In this document: positions 28,401 through 41,844 of the stretch, piece after piece
How the letters are laid out: each line of letters opens with the position of its first letter
How positions within the stretch are numbered: position 1 is the stretch's first letter
Assembly (NCBI RefSeq): GCF_000003605.2
Contig: NW_003133884.1
Span: forward strand, 1 to 45,403
Length of the DNA stretch: 45,403 bases
Direction of reading: 5' to 3'
Source: Saccoglossus kowalevskii
Lineage: Eukaryota > Hemichordata > Enteropneusta > Harrimaniidae
Notes under the pieces: model-generated
What the model saw: only the letters and a program-made list of their open reading frames with translations
What the model was told of the DNA's origin: nothing
The model's database searches: none
Position numbers and translations under genes: made by a program

Positions 28401-31400
28401 GGCGTACAGTAACAATGAAGTGCAATAATAATGACGTACAATAGCTATGGTGGCAGTAAAATTGGCTTACAGTAATAATGAAGTGCAATAATAATGACGT
28501 ACAATAGCTATGGGGGCAGTAAAATTGGCTTACAGTAACAATGAAGTGCAATAATAATGACGTACAATAGCTATGGGGGCAGTAAAATTGGCTTATAGTA
28601 ACAATGAAGTGCAATAACAATGACGTACAATAGCTATGGGGGCAGTAAAATTGGCTTACAGTAACAATGAAGTGCAATAATAATGACGTACAATAGCTAT
28701 GGCGGCAGTAAAATTGGCGCACAGTAACAATGAAGTGCAATAACAATGACGTACAATAGGTATGGAGGGCAGTAAAATTGGCTTACAGTAACAATGAAGT
28801 GCAATAATAATGACGTACAATAGCTATGGCGGCAGTAAAATTGGCGTACAGTAACAATGAAGTGCAATAATAATGACGTACAATAGCTATGGGGGCAGTA
28901 AAATTGGCGTACAGTAACAATGAAGTGCAATAATAATGACGTACAATAGCTATGGGGGCAGTAAAATTGGCTTACAGTAACAATGAAGTGCAATAATAAT
29001 GACGTACAATAGCTATGGGGGCAGTAAAATTGGCTTACAGTAACAATGAAGTGCAATAATAATGACGTACAATAGTTATGGGGGCAGTAAAATTGACGTA
29101 CAGTAACAATGAAGTGTAATAATAATGACGTACAATAGCTATGGCGGCAGTAAAATTGGCGTACAGTAACAATGAAGTGCAATAATAATGACGTACAATA
29201 GCTATGGGGGCAGTAAAATTGGCTTACAGTAACAATGAAGTGCAATAATAATGACGTACAATAGCTATGGGGGCAGTAAAATTGGCGTACAGTAACAATG
29301 AAGTGCAATAACAATGACGTACAATAGGTATGGGGGCAGTAAAATTGGCTTACAGTAACAATGAAGTGCAATAATAATGACGTACAATAGCTATGGGGGC
29401 AGTAAAATTGGCGTACAGTAACAATGAAGTGCAATAACAATGACGTACAATAGGTATGGGGGCAGTAAAATTGGCTTACAGTAACAATGAAGTGCAATAA
29501 TAATGACGTACAATAGCTATGGGGGCAGTAAAATTGGCTTACAGTAACAATGAAGTGCAATAATAATGACGTACAATAGCTATGGCGGCAGTAAAATTGG
29601 CGTACATTAACAATGAAGTGCAATAATAATGACGTACAATAGCTAAGGCGGCAGTAAAATTGGCGTACAGTAACAATGAAGTGCAATAATAATGACGTAC
29701 AATAGCTATGGTGGCAGTAAAATTGGCTTACAGTAATAATGAAGTGCAATAATAATGACGTACAATAGCTATGGGGGCAGTAAAATTGGCTTACAGTAAC
29801 AATGAAGTGCAATAATAATGACGTACAATAGCTATGGGGGCAGTAAAATTGGCTTATAGTAACAATGAAGTGCAATAACAATGACGTACAATAGCTATGG
29901 GGGCAGTAAAATTGGCTTACAGTAACAATGAAGTGCAATAATAATGACGTATAATAGCTATGGGGGCAGTAAAATTGGCTTACAGTAACAATGAAGTGCA
30001 ATAATAATGACGTACAATAGCTATGGCGGCAGTAAAATTGGCGTACAGTAACAATGAAGTGCAATAATAATGACGTACATAGCTATGGTGGCAGTAAAAT
30101 TGGCTTACAGTAATAATGAAGTGCAATAATAATGACGTACAATAGCTATGGCGGCAGTAAAATTGGCTTACAGTAACAATGAAGTGCAATAATAATGACG
30201 TACAATAGCTATGAAGGGCAGTAAAATTGGGGTACAGTAACAATGAAGTGCAATAACAATGACGTACAATAGCTATGGCGGCAGTAAAATTGGCTTACAG
30301 TAACAATGAAGTGCAATAATAATGACGTACAATAGCTATGGCGGCAGTAAAATTGGCGTACATTAACAATGAAGTGCAATAATAATGACGTACAATAGCT
30401 ATGGCGGCAGTAAAATTGGGGTACAGTAACAATGAAGTGCAATAATAATGACGTACAATAGCTATGGGGGCAGTAAAATTGGCTTACAGTAATAATGAAG
30501 TGCAATAATAATGACGTACAATAGCTATGGGGGCAGTAAAATTGGCGTACAGTAATAATGAAGTGCAATAATAATGACGTACAATAGCTATGGGGGCAGT
30601 AAAATTGGCTTACAGTAACAATGAAGTGCAATAATAATGACGTACAATAGCTATGAAGGGCAGTAAAATTGGGGTACAGTAACAATGAAGTGCAATAACA
30701 ATGACGTACAATAGCTATGGGGGCAGTAAAATTGGCGTACAGTATCAATGAAGTGCATTAACAATGATGTACAATAGCTCCCGGGGGCAGTAAAAATGGC
30801 GTACAGTAACAATGAAGTGCAATAACAATGACGTACAATAGCTATGGGGGCAGTAAAATTGGCTTACAGTAACAATGAAGTGCAATAACAATGGTGTACA
30901 ATAGCTATGAAGGGCAGTAAAATTGGCGTACAGTGACAATGAAGTACAATAACAATGACGTACAATAGCAATGGGGGCAGTAAAATTGGCTTACAGTAAC
31001 AATGAAGTGCAATAATAATGACGTACAATAGTTATGGGGGCAGTAAAATTGACGTACAGTAACAATGAAGTGCAATAATAATGACGTACAATAGCTATGG
31101 CGGCAGTAAAATTGGCGTACAGTAACAATGAAGTGCAATAATAATGACGTACAATAGCTATGGGGGCAGTAAAATTGGCTTACAGTAATAATGAAGTACA
31201 ATAATAATGACGTACAATAGCTATGGGGGCAGTACAATTGGCGTACAGTAACAATGAAGTGCAATAATAATGACGTACAATAGCTATGGGGCAGTAAAAT
31301 TGGCTTACAGTAACAATGAAGTTCACTAATAATGACGTACAATAGCTATGGGGGCAGTAAAAATGGCGTACAGTAACAATGAAGTGCAATAACAATGACG

Positions 31401-32869
31401 TACAATAGCTATGGAGGGCAGTAAAATTGGCTTACAGTAACAATGAAGTGCAATAATAATGACGTACAATAGCTATGGGGGCAGTACAATTGGCGTACAT
31501 TAACAATGAAGTGCAATAACAATGACGTACAATAGCTATGGGGGCAGTAAAATTGGCGTACAGTATCAATGAAGTGCAATAACAATGACGTACAATAGCT
31601 ATGGGGGCAGTAAAAATGGCATACAGTAACAATGAAGTGCAAAAACAATGACGTACATTAGCTATGGGGGCAGTAAAATTGGCTTACAGTAACAATGAAG
31701 TGTAATAATAATGACGTACAATAGCTATGGCGGCAGTAAAATTGGCGTACATTAACAATGAAGTGCAATAATAATGACGTACAATAGCTATGGGGGCAGT
31801 AAAATTGGCTTACAGTAACAATGAAGTGCAATAATAATGACGTACAATAGCTATGGCGGCAGTAAAATTGGCGTACAGTAACAATGAAGTGCAATAATAA
31901 TGACGTACAATAGCTATGGGGGCAGTAAAATTGGCTTACAGTAATAATGAAGTGCAATAATAATGACGTACAATAGTTCTGGGGGCAGTAAAATTGGCGT
32001 ACAGTAACAATGAAGTGCAATAATAATGACGTACAATAGCTATGGGGGCAGTAAAATTGGCTTACAGTAACAATGAAGTGCAATAATAATGACGTACAAT
32101 AGCTATGGGGGCAGTACAATTGGCGTACAGTAACAATGAAGTGCAATAACAATGACGTACAATAGCTATGGGGGCAGTAAAATTGGCGTACAGTATCAAT
32201 GAAGTGCAATAACAATGACGTACAATAGCTATGGGGGCAGTAAAAATGGCATACAGTAACAATGAAGTGCAATAATAATGACGTACAATAGCTATGGGGG
32301 CAGTAAAATTGGCTTACAGTAACAATGAAGTGCAATAATAATGACGTACAATAGCTATGGCGGCAGTAAAATTGGCGTACAGTAACAATGAAGTGCAATA
32401 ATAATGACGTACAATAGCTATGGGGGCAGTAAAATTGGCTTACAGTAATAATGAAGTGCAATAATAATGACGTACAATAGTTATGGGGGCAGTAAAATTG
32501 GCGTACAGTAACAATGAAGTGCAATAATAATGACGTACAATAGCTATGGGGGCAGTAAAATTGGCTTACAGTAACAATGAAGTGCAATAATAATGACGTA
32601 CAATAGCTATGGGGGCAGTACAATTGGCGTACAGTAACAATGAAGTGCAATAATAATGACGTACAATAGCTATGGGGGCAGTAAAATTGGCTTACAGTAA
32701 TAATGAAGTGCAATAATAATGACGTACAATAGCTATGGGGGCAGTAAAATTGGCGTACAGTAATAATGAAGTGCAATAATAATGACGTACAATAGCTATG
32801 GGGGCAGTAAAATTGGCTTACAGTAACAATGAAGTGCAATAATAATGACGTACAATAGCTATGAAGGCA

Positions 32870-33030
32870 GTAAAATTGGCTTAAAGTAACAATGAAATGG
32901 AATAACCATGACCTACCATAACTATGGGGGCCATAAAATTGGCTTAACTTAACCATGAAATGGCATTATAATGACTGACCATTACTATGGGGGCAATAAA
33001 ATTGGCCCACCTGAACCATGAAATGGCATA
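32870..33030. other. Degraded patch of about 2.5 monomers
   Basis: The 63-base rhythm persists but many positions change at once: aatgaaatggaataacc, atgacctaccataac, ggccataaaattgg, aaccatgaaatggc, atgactgaccattac, ggcccacctgaacc. Many changes replace A or G with C next to an existing C. Both sides are ordinary monomers with sharp transitions. This looks like a low-quality read end stitched into the assembly, though an old diverged insertion cannot be excluded. Confidence 0.6.
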
Positions 33031-33039
33031 ATAATGACG

Positions 33040-33960
33040 TACAATAGCTATGGGGGCAGTAAAATTGGCTTACAGTAACAATGAAGTGCAATAATAATGA
33101 CGTACAATAGGTATGGGGGCAGTAAAATTGGCTTACAGTAACAATGAAGTGCAATAATAATGACGTACAATAGCTATGGGGGCAGTAAAATTGGCTTACA
33201 GTAACAATGAAGTGCAATAATAATGACGTACAATAGCTATGGCGGCAGTAAAATTGGCGTACATTAACAATGAAGTGCAATAATAATGACGTACAATAGC
33301 TAAGGCGGCAGTAAAATTGGCGTACAGTAACAATGAAGTGCAATAATAATGAGGTACAATAGCTATGGTGGCAGTAAAATTGGCTTACAGTAATAATGAA
33401 GTGCAATAATAATGACGTACAATAGCTATGGGGGCAGTAAAATTGGCTTACAGTAACAATGAAGTGCAATAATAATGACGTACAATAGCTATGGCGGCAG
33501 TAAAATTGGCGTACATTAACAATGAAGTGCAATAATAATGACGTACAATAGCTAAGGCGGCAGTAAAATTGGCGTACAGTAACAATGAAGTGCAATAATA
33601 ATGACGTACAATAGCTATGGTGGCAGTAAAATTGGCTTACAGTAATAATGAAGTGCAATAATAATGACGTACAATAGCTATGGGGGCAGTAAAATTGGCT
33701 TACAGTAACAATGAAGTGCAATAATAATGACGTACAATAGCTATGGGGGCAGTAAAATTGGCTTATAGTAACAATGAAGTGCAATAACAATGACGTACAA
33801 TAGCTATGGGGGCAGTAAAATTGGCTTACAGTAACAATGAAGTGCAATAATAATGACGTACAATAGCTATGGCGGCAGTAAAATTGGCGTACATTAACAA
33901 TGAAGTGCAATAATAATGACGTACAATAGCTATGGCGGCAGTAAAATTGGCGCACAGTAA
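33040..33960 (+). repeat. Block with paired agctaaggcgg variants, copy 2
   Basis: Markers are at 33,298 and 33,550 (252 apart), with aatgaggtac near 33,352. The monomer order matches copy 1 at offset 18,582 from the aggtatgggg unit through the second marker. It then differs slightly (taataatgaag against taacaatgaag). This block begins directly after the degraded patch that ends near 33,030. Confidence 0.75.
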
Positions 33961-36330
33961 CAATGAAGTGCAATAATAATGACGTATAATAGCTATGGGG
34001 GCAGTAAAATTGGCTTACAGTAACAATGAAGTGCAATAATAATGACGTACAATAGCTATGGCGGCAGTAAAATTGGCGTACAGTAACAATGAAGTGCAAT
34101 AATAATGACGTACAATAGCTATGGGGGCAGTAAAATTGGCGTACAGTAACAATGAAGTGCAATAATAATGACGTACAATAGCTATGGGGGCAGTAAAATT
34201 GGCTTACAGTAACAATGAAGTGCAATAATAATGACGTACAATAGCTATGGGGGCAGTAAAATTGGCTTACAGTAACAATGAAGTGCAATAATAATGACGT
34301 ACAATAGTTATGGGGGCAGTAAAATTGACGTACAGTAACAATGAAGTGTAATAATAATGACGTACAATAGCTATGGCGGCAGTAAAATTGGCGTACAGTA
34401 ACAATGAAGTGCAATAATAATGACGTACAATAGCTATGGGGGCAGTAAAATTGGCTTACAGTAACAATGAAGTGCAATAATAATGACGTACAATAGCTAT
34501 GGGGGCAGTAAAATTGGCGTACCGTAACAATGAAGTGCAATAACAATGACGTACAATAGCTATGGGGGCAGTAAAATTGGCGTACAATATCAATGAAGTG
34601 CATTAACAATGATGTACAATAGCTCCGGGGACAGTAAAAATGGCGTACAGTAACAATGAAGTGCAATAACAATGACGTACAATAGCTATGGGGGCAGTAA
34701 AATTGGCTTACAGTAACAATGAAGTGCAATAATAATAATGACGTACAATAGCTATGGGGGCATTAAAATTGGCTTACAGTAACAATGAAGTGCAATAATA
34801 ATGAAGTACAATAGCTATGGGGGCAGTAAAATTGGCTTACAGTAACAATGAAGTGCAATAACAATGACGTACAATAGCTATGGCGGCAGTAAAATTGGCG
34901 TACATTAACAATGAAGTGCAATAATAATGACGTACAATAGCTATGGCGGCAGTAAAATTGGCGTACAGTAACAATGAAGTGCAATAATAATGACGTACAA
35001 TAGCTATGGGGGCAGTAAAATTGGCTTACAGTAATAATGAAGTGCAATAATAATGACGTACAATAGCTATGGGGGCAGTAAAATTGGCGTACAGTAACAA
35101 TGAAGTGCAATAATAATGACGTACAATAGCTATGGGGGCAGTAAAATTGGCTTACAGTAACAATGAAGTGCAATAATAATGACGTACAATAGCTATGGAG
35201 GCAGTAAAATTGGCTTACAGTAACAATGAAGTGCAATAATAATGACGTACAATAGTTATGGGGGCAGTAAAATTGACGTACAGTACCAATGAAGTGCATT
35301 AATAATGACGTACAATAGCTATGACGGCAGTAAAATTGGCGTACAGTAACAATGAAGTGCAATAATAATGACGTACAATAGCTATGGGGGCAGTAAAATT
35401 GGCTTACAGTAACAATGAAGTGCACTAATAATGACGTACAATAGCTATGGGGGCAGTAAAATTGGCTTACAGTAACAATGAAGTGCAATAATAATGACGT
35501 ACAATAGCTATGGGGGCAGTAAAATTGGCGTACAGTAACAATGAAGTGCAATAACAATGACGTACAATAGCTATGGGGGCAGTAAAATTGGCGTACAGTA
35601 TCAATGAAGTGCATTAACAATGATGTACAATAGCTCCGGGGGCAGTAAAAATGGCGTACAGTAACAATGAAGTGCAATAACAATGACGTACAATAGCTAT
35701 GGGGGCAGTAAAATTGGCTTACAGTAACAATGAAGTGCAATAACAATGGCGTACAATAGCTATGAAGGGCAGTAAAATTGGCGTACAATGACAATGAAGT
35801 GCAATAACAATGACGTACAATAGCTATGGGGGCAGTAAAATTGGCTTACAGTAACAATGAAGTGCAATAATAATGACGTACAATAGTTATGGGGGCAGTA
35901 ATATTGACGTACAGTAACAATGAAGTGCAATAATAATGACGTACAATAGCTATGGCGGCAGTAAAATTGGCGTACAGTAACAATGAAGTGCAATAATAAT
36001 GACGTACAATAGCTATGGGGGCAGTAAAATTGGCTTACAGTAACAATGAAGTGCAATAATAATGACGTACAATAGCTATGGGGGCAGTAAAATTGGCTTA
36101 CAGTAACAATGAAGTGCAATAATAATGACGTACAATAGGTATGGGGCAGTAAAATTGGCTTACAGTAACAATGAAGTGCAATAATAATGACGTACAATAG
36201 CTATGGGGGCAGTAAAATTGGCTTACAGTAACAATGAAGTGCAATAATAATGACGTACAATAGCTATGGCGGCAGTAAAATTGGCGTACATTAACAATGA
36301 AGTGCAATAATAATGACGTACAATAGCTAA

Positions 36331-37277
36331 GGCGGCAGTAAAATTGGCGTACAGTAACAATGAAGTGCAATAATAATGACGTACAATAGCTATGGTGGCA
36401 GTAAAATTGGCTTACAGTAATAATGAAGTGCAATAATAATGACGTACAATAGCTATGGGGGCAGTAAAATTGGCTTACAGTAACAATGAAGTGCAATAAT
36501 AATGACGTACAATAGCTATAGGGGCAGTAAAATTGGCTTATAGTAACAATGAAGTGCAATAACAATGACGTACAATAGCTATGGGGGCAGTAAAATTGGC
36601 TTACAGTAACAATGAAGTGCAATAATAATGACGTACAATAGCTATGGCGGCAGTAAAATTGGCGCACAGTAACAATGAAGTGCAATAATAATGACGTATA
36701 ATAGCTATGGGGGCAGTAAAATTGGCTTACAGTAACAATGAAGTGCAATAATAATGACGTACAATAGCTATGGCGGCAGTAAAATTGGCGTACAGTAACA
36801 ATGAAGTGCAATAATAATGACGTACAATAGCTATGGTGGCAGTAAAATTGGCTTACAGTAATAATGAAGTGCAATAATAATGACGTACAATAGCTATGGG
36901 GGCAGTAAAATTGGCTTACAGTAACAATGAAGTGCAATAATAATGACGTACAATAGCTATGGGGGCAGTAAAATTGGCTTATAGTAACAATGAAGTGCAA
37001 TAACAATGACGTACAATAGCTATGGGGGCAGTAAAATTGGCTTACAGTAACAATGAAGTGCAATAATAATGACGTACAATAGCTATGGCGGCAGTAAAAT
37101 TGGCGCACAGTAACAATGAAGTGCAATAATAATGACGTATAATAGCTATGGGGGCAGTAAAATTGGCTTACAGTAACAATGAAGTGCAATAATAATGACG
37201 TACAATAGCTATGGCGGCAGTAAAATTGGCGTACAGTAACAATGAAGTGCAATAATAATGACGTACAATAGCTATGG
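36331..37277 (+). repeat. 441-bp higher-order repeat (7 monomers), about 2.1 tandem copies
   Basis: Variant monomers recur at exactly 441 bases: ggcttatag at 36,537 and 36,978, and ggcgcacag at 36,661 and 37,102, each with the same neighbours (ggtggcag with taataatgaag before, cgtataatag after). One mismatch is visible at 36,520 (ctatagggg against ctatggggg at 36,961). The repeat ends where ggtgg gives way to ggggg near 37,278. 441 is 7 x 63, so this is a true higher-order unit. Confidence 0.85.
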
Positions 37278-37344
37278 GGGCAGTAAAATTGGCGTACAGT
37301 AACAATGAAGTGCAATAATAATGACGTACAATAGCTATGGGGGC

Positions 37345-37610
37345 AGTAAATTGGCTTACAGTACAATGAAGTGCAATATAATGACGTACATAGTTATGGG
37401 GGCCGTAAAATTGACGTACAGTATCAATGGAGGGCCTTAACAATGAAGTTAAATATGTAGGGGGGCAGTAAAAATTGGGTCCCGTTACCAATGAAGTGAA
37501 ATAAAAAGGAGTTACAATAGTTAGGGGGCCATTAAAATTGGTTTCCATTACCAATGAAGTCCATTAATAAGGAGGTCCAATAGTTAGGGGGGCAGTAAAA
37601 TTGGCGTACA
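37345..37610. other. Degraded patch of about four monomers
   Basis: The patch begins with single-base losses (gtaaattgg, gtacaatgaag, gcaatataatg, gtacatagtt) and worsens to heavily altered units (ggagggccttaac, gaagttaaatatgtag, gggtcccgttacc, aaataaaaaggag, gtttccattacc, aaggaggtccaatag). Normal monomers resume near 37,600. The gradual left-to-right decay, followed by abrupt recovery, fits a read running into poor quality. Confidence 0.6.
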
Positions 37611-38450
37611 GTAACAATGAAGTGCAATAACAATGACGTACAATAGTTATGGGGGCAGTAAAATTGGCTTACAGTAACAATGAAGTGCAATAATAATGAC
37701 GTACAATAGTTATGGGGGCAGTAAAATTGGCTTACAGTAACAATGAAGTGCAATAATAATGACGTACAATAGCTATGGCGGCAGTAAAATTGGCGTACAT
37801 TAACAATGAAGTGCAATAATAATGACGTACAATAGCTAAGGCGGCAGTAAAATTGGCGTACAGTAACAATGAAGTGCAATAATAATGAGGTACAATAGCT
37901 ATGGTGGCAGTAAAATTGGCTTACAGTAATAATGAAGTGCAATAATAATGACGTACAATAGCTATGGGGGCAGTAAAATTGGCTTACAGTAACAATGAAG
38001 TGCAATAATAATGACGTACAATAGCTATGGCGGCAGTAAAATTGGCGTACATTAACAATGAAGTGCAATAATAATGACGTACAATAGCTAAGGCGGCAGT
38101 AAAATTGGCGTACAGTAACAATGAAGTGCAATAATAATGACGTACAATAGCTATGGTGGCAGTAAAATTGGCTTACAGTAACAATGAAGTGCAATAATAA
38201 TGACGTACAATAGCTATGGGGGCAGTAAAATTGGCTTATAGTAACAATGAAGTGCAATAACAATGACGTACAATAGCTATGGGGGCAGTAAAATTGGCTT
38301 ACAGTAACAATGAAGTGCAATAATAATGACGTACAATAGCTATGGCGGCAGTAAAATTGGCGTACATTAACAATGAAGTGCAATAATAATGACGTACAAT
38401 AGCTATGGCGGCAGTAAAATTGGCGCACAGTAACAATGAAGTGCAATAAT
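37610..38450 (+). repeat. Block with paired agctaaggcgg variants, copy 3
   Basis: Markers are at 37,834 and 38,086 (252 apart), with aatgaggtac at about 37,888. Offset to copy 2 is 4,536 (72 x 63). The downstream order ggtgg, ggcttatag, caataacaatg, ggcgg with cgtacattaac, ggcgg with gcgcacag agrees with copy 1, but without copy 1's small deletions. Like copy 2, it starts right after a degraded patch. Confidence 0.75.
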
Positions 38451-38894
38451 AATGACGTACAATAGCTATGGCGGCAGTAAAATTGGCGTACAGTAACAAT
38501 GAAGTGCAATAATAATGACGTACAATAGCTATGGGGGCAGTAAAATTGGCGTACAGTAACAATGAAGTGCAATAATAATGACGTACAATAGCTATGGGGG
38601 CAGTAAAATTGGCTTACAGTAACAATGAAGTGCAATAATAATGACGTACAATAGCTATGGGGGCAGTAAAATTGGCTTACAGTAACAATGAAGTGCAATA
38701 ATAATGACGTACAATAGTTATGGGGGCAGTAAAATTGACGTACAGTAACAATGAAGTGTAATAATAATGACGTACAATAGCTATGGCGGCAGTAAAATTG
38801 GCGTACAGTAACAATGAAGTGCAATAATAATGACGTACAATAGCTATGGGGGCAGTAAAATTGGCTTACAGTAACAATGAAGTGCAATAATAAT

Positions 38895-39015
38895 GACGTA
38901 CATAGCTATGGGGGCAGTAAAATTGGCGTACCGTAACAATGAAGTGCAATACAATGACGTACATAGCTATGGGGGCAGTAAAATGGCGTACAGTAACATG
39001 AAGTGCATAACAATG
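38895..39015. other. Indel-rich stretch
   Basis: Losses: gtacatagc (twice), gtaccgtaac, gcaatacaatg, aaaatggcg, gtaacatgaag, gtgcataac. The related segments near 20,940-21,060 and 41,030-41,160 contain an additional agctccggg monomer at this place, so the stretch may also hide a collapsed unit. Confidence 0.6.
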
Positions 39016-39868
39016 ACGTACAATAGCTATGGGGGCAGTAAAATTGGCTTACAGTAACAATGAAGTGCAATAACAATGGCGTACAATAGCTATGAAGGGC
39101 AGTAAAATTGGCGTACAGTGACAATGAAGTGCAATAACAATGACGTACAACAGCTATGGAAGCAGTAAAATTGGCGTACAGTAACAATGAAGTGCAATAA
39201 CAATGACGTACAATAGCTATGGAGGGAAGTAAAATTGGCTTACAGTAACAATGAAGTGCAATAACAATGACGTACAATAGCTATGGGGGCAGTAAAATTG
39301 GCTTACAGTAACAATGAAGTGCAATAATAATGACGTACAATAGTTATGGGGGCAGTAAAATTGACGTACAGTAACAATGAAGTGCAATAATAGTGACGTA
39401 CAATAGCTATGGCGGCAGTAAAATTGGCGTACAGTAACAATGAAGTGCAATAATAATGACGTACAATAGCTATGGGGGCAGTAAAATTGGCGTACAGTAT
39501 CAATGAAGTGCAATAATAATGACGTACAATAGCTATGGGGGCAGTAAAATTGGCTTACAGTAACAATGAAGTGCAATAATAATGACGTACAATAGCTATG
39601 GGGGCAGTAAAATTGGCTTACAGTAACAATGAAGTGCAATAATAATGACGTACAATAGTTATGGGGGCAGTAAAATTGACGTACAGTAACAATGAAGTGC
39701 AATAATAATGACGTACAATAGCTATGGCGGCAGTAAAATTGGCGTACAGTAACAATGAAGTGCAATAATAATGACGTACAATAGCTATGGGGGCAGTAAA
39801 ATTGGCTTACAGTAACAATGAAGTGCAATAATAATGACGTACAATAGTTATGGGAGCAGTAAAATTGA

Positions 39869-40612
39869 CGTACAGTAACAATGAAGTGCAATAATAATGA
39901 CGTACAATAGCTATGGGGGCAGTAAAATTGGCGTACAGTAATAATGAAGTGCAATAATAATGACGTACAATAGCTATGGGGGCAGTAAAATTGGCTTACA
40001 GTAACAATGAAGTGCAATAATAATGACGTACAATAGCTATGAAGGGCAGTAAAATTGGGGTACAGTAACAATGAAGTGCAATAACAATGACGTACAATAG
40101 CTATGGGGGCAGTAAAATTGGCGTACAGTATCAATGAAGTGCATTAACAATGATGTACAATAGCTCCGGGGGCAGTAAAAATGGCGTACAGTAACAATGA
40201 AGTGCAATAACAATGACGTACAATAGCTATGGGGGCAGTAAAATTGGCTTACAGTAACAATGAAGTGCAATAACAATGGCGTACAATAGCTATGAAGGGC
40301 AGTAAAATTGGCGTACAGTGACAATGAAGTGCAATAACAATGACGTACAACAGCTATGGAAGCAGTAAAATTGGCGTACAGTAACAATGAAGTGCAATAA
40401 CAATGACGTACAATAGCTATGGAGGGAAGTAAAATTGGCTTACAGTAACAATGAAGTGCAATAACAATGACGTACAATAGCTATGGGGGCAGTAAAATTG
40501 GCTTACAGTAACAATGAAGTGCAATAATAATGACGTACAATAGTTATGGGGGCAGTAAAATTGACGTACAGTAACAATGAAGTGCAATAATAGTGACGTA
40601 CAATAGCTATGG
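39869..40612 (+). repeat. 744-bp duplicated block, right copy
   Basis: Identical to 20,720-21,463. It differs at 40,613, where ggggg replaces ggcgg. A shorter relative starts at 42,079 and stays identical for 379 bases until 42,458 (gggttac against ggcttac). The neighbouring segments near 39,050-39,840 and 41,200-41,985 also match each other at offset 2,147, so this part of the array has been locally duplicated more than once. Confidence 0.9.
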
Positions 40613-41844
40613 GGGCAGTAAAATTGGCTTACAGTAACAATGAAGTGCAATAATAATGACGTACAATAGCTATGGGGGCAGTAAAATTGGCTTACAGTAA
40701 CAATGAAGTGCAATAATAATGACGTACAATAGTTATGGGGGCAGTAAAATTGACGTACAGTAACAATGAAGTGCAATAATAATGACGTACAATAGCTATG
40801 GCGGCAGTAAAATTGGCGTACAGTAACAATGAAGTGCAATAATAATGACGTACAATAGCTATGGGGGCAGTAAAATTGGCTTACAGTAACAATGAAGTGC
40901 AATAATAATGACGTACAATAGCTATGGGGGCAGTAAAATTGGCTTACAGTAACAATGAAGTGCAATAATAATGACGTACAATAGCTATGGGGGCAGTAAA
41001 ATTGGCGTACAGTAACAATGAAGTGCAATAACAATGACGTACAATAGCTATGGGGGCAGTAAAATTGGCGTACAGTATCAATGAAGTGCATTAACAATGA
41101 TGTACAATAGCTCCGGGGGCAGTAAAAATGGCGTACAGTAACAATGAAGTGCAATAACAATGACGTACAATAGCTATGGGGGCAGTAAAATTGGCTTACA
41201 GTAACAATGAAGTGCAATAACAATGGCGTACAATAGCTATGAAGGGCAGTAAAATTGGCGTACAGTGACAATGAAGTGCAATAACAATGACGTACAACAG
41301 CTATGGAAGCAGTAAAATTGGCGTACAGTAACAATGAAGTGCAATAACAATGACGTACAATAGCTATGGAGGGAAGTAAAATTGGCTTACAGTAACAATG
41401 AAGTGCAATAACAATGACGTACAATAGCTATGGGGGCAGTAAAATTGGCTTACAGTAACAATGAAGTGCAATAATAATGACGTACAATAGTTATGGGGGC
41501 AGTAAAATTGACGTACAGTAACAATGAAGTGCAATAATAGTGACGTACAATAGCTATGGCGGCAGTAAAATTGGCGTACAGTAACAATGAAGTGCAATAA
41601 TAATGACGTACAATAGCTATGGGGGCAGTAAAATTGGCGTACAGTATCAATGAAGTGCAATAATAATGACGTACAATAGCTATGGGGGCAGTAAAATTGG
41701 CTTACAGTAACAATGAAGTGCAATAATAATGACGTACAATAGCTATGGGGGCAGTAAAATTGGCTTACAGTAACAATGAAGTGCAATAATAATGACGTAC
41801 AATAGTTATGGGGGCAGTAAAATTGACGTACAGTAACAATGAAG

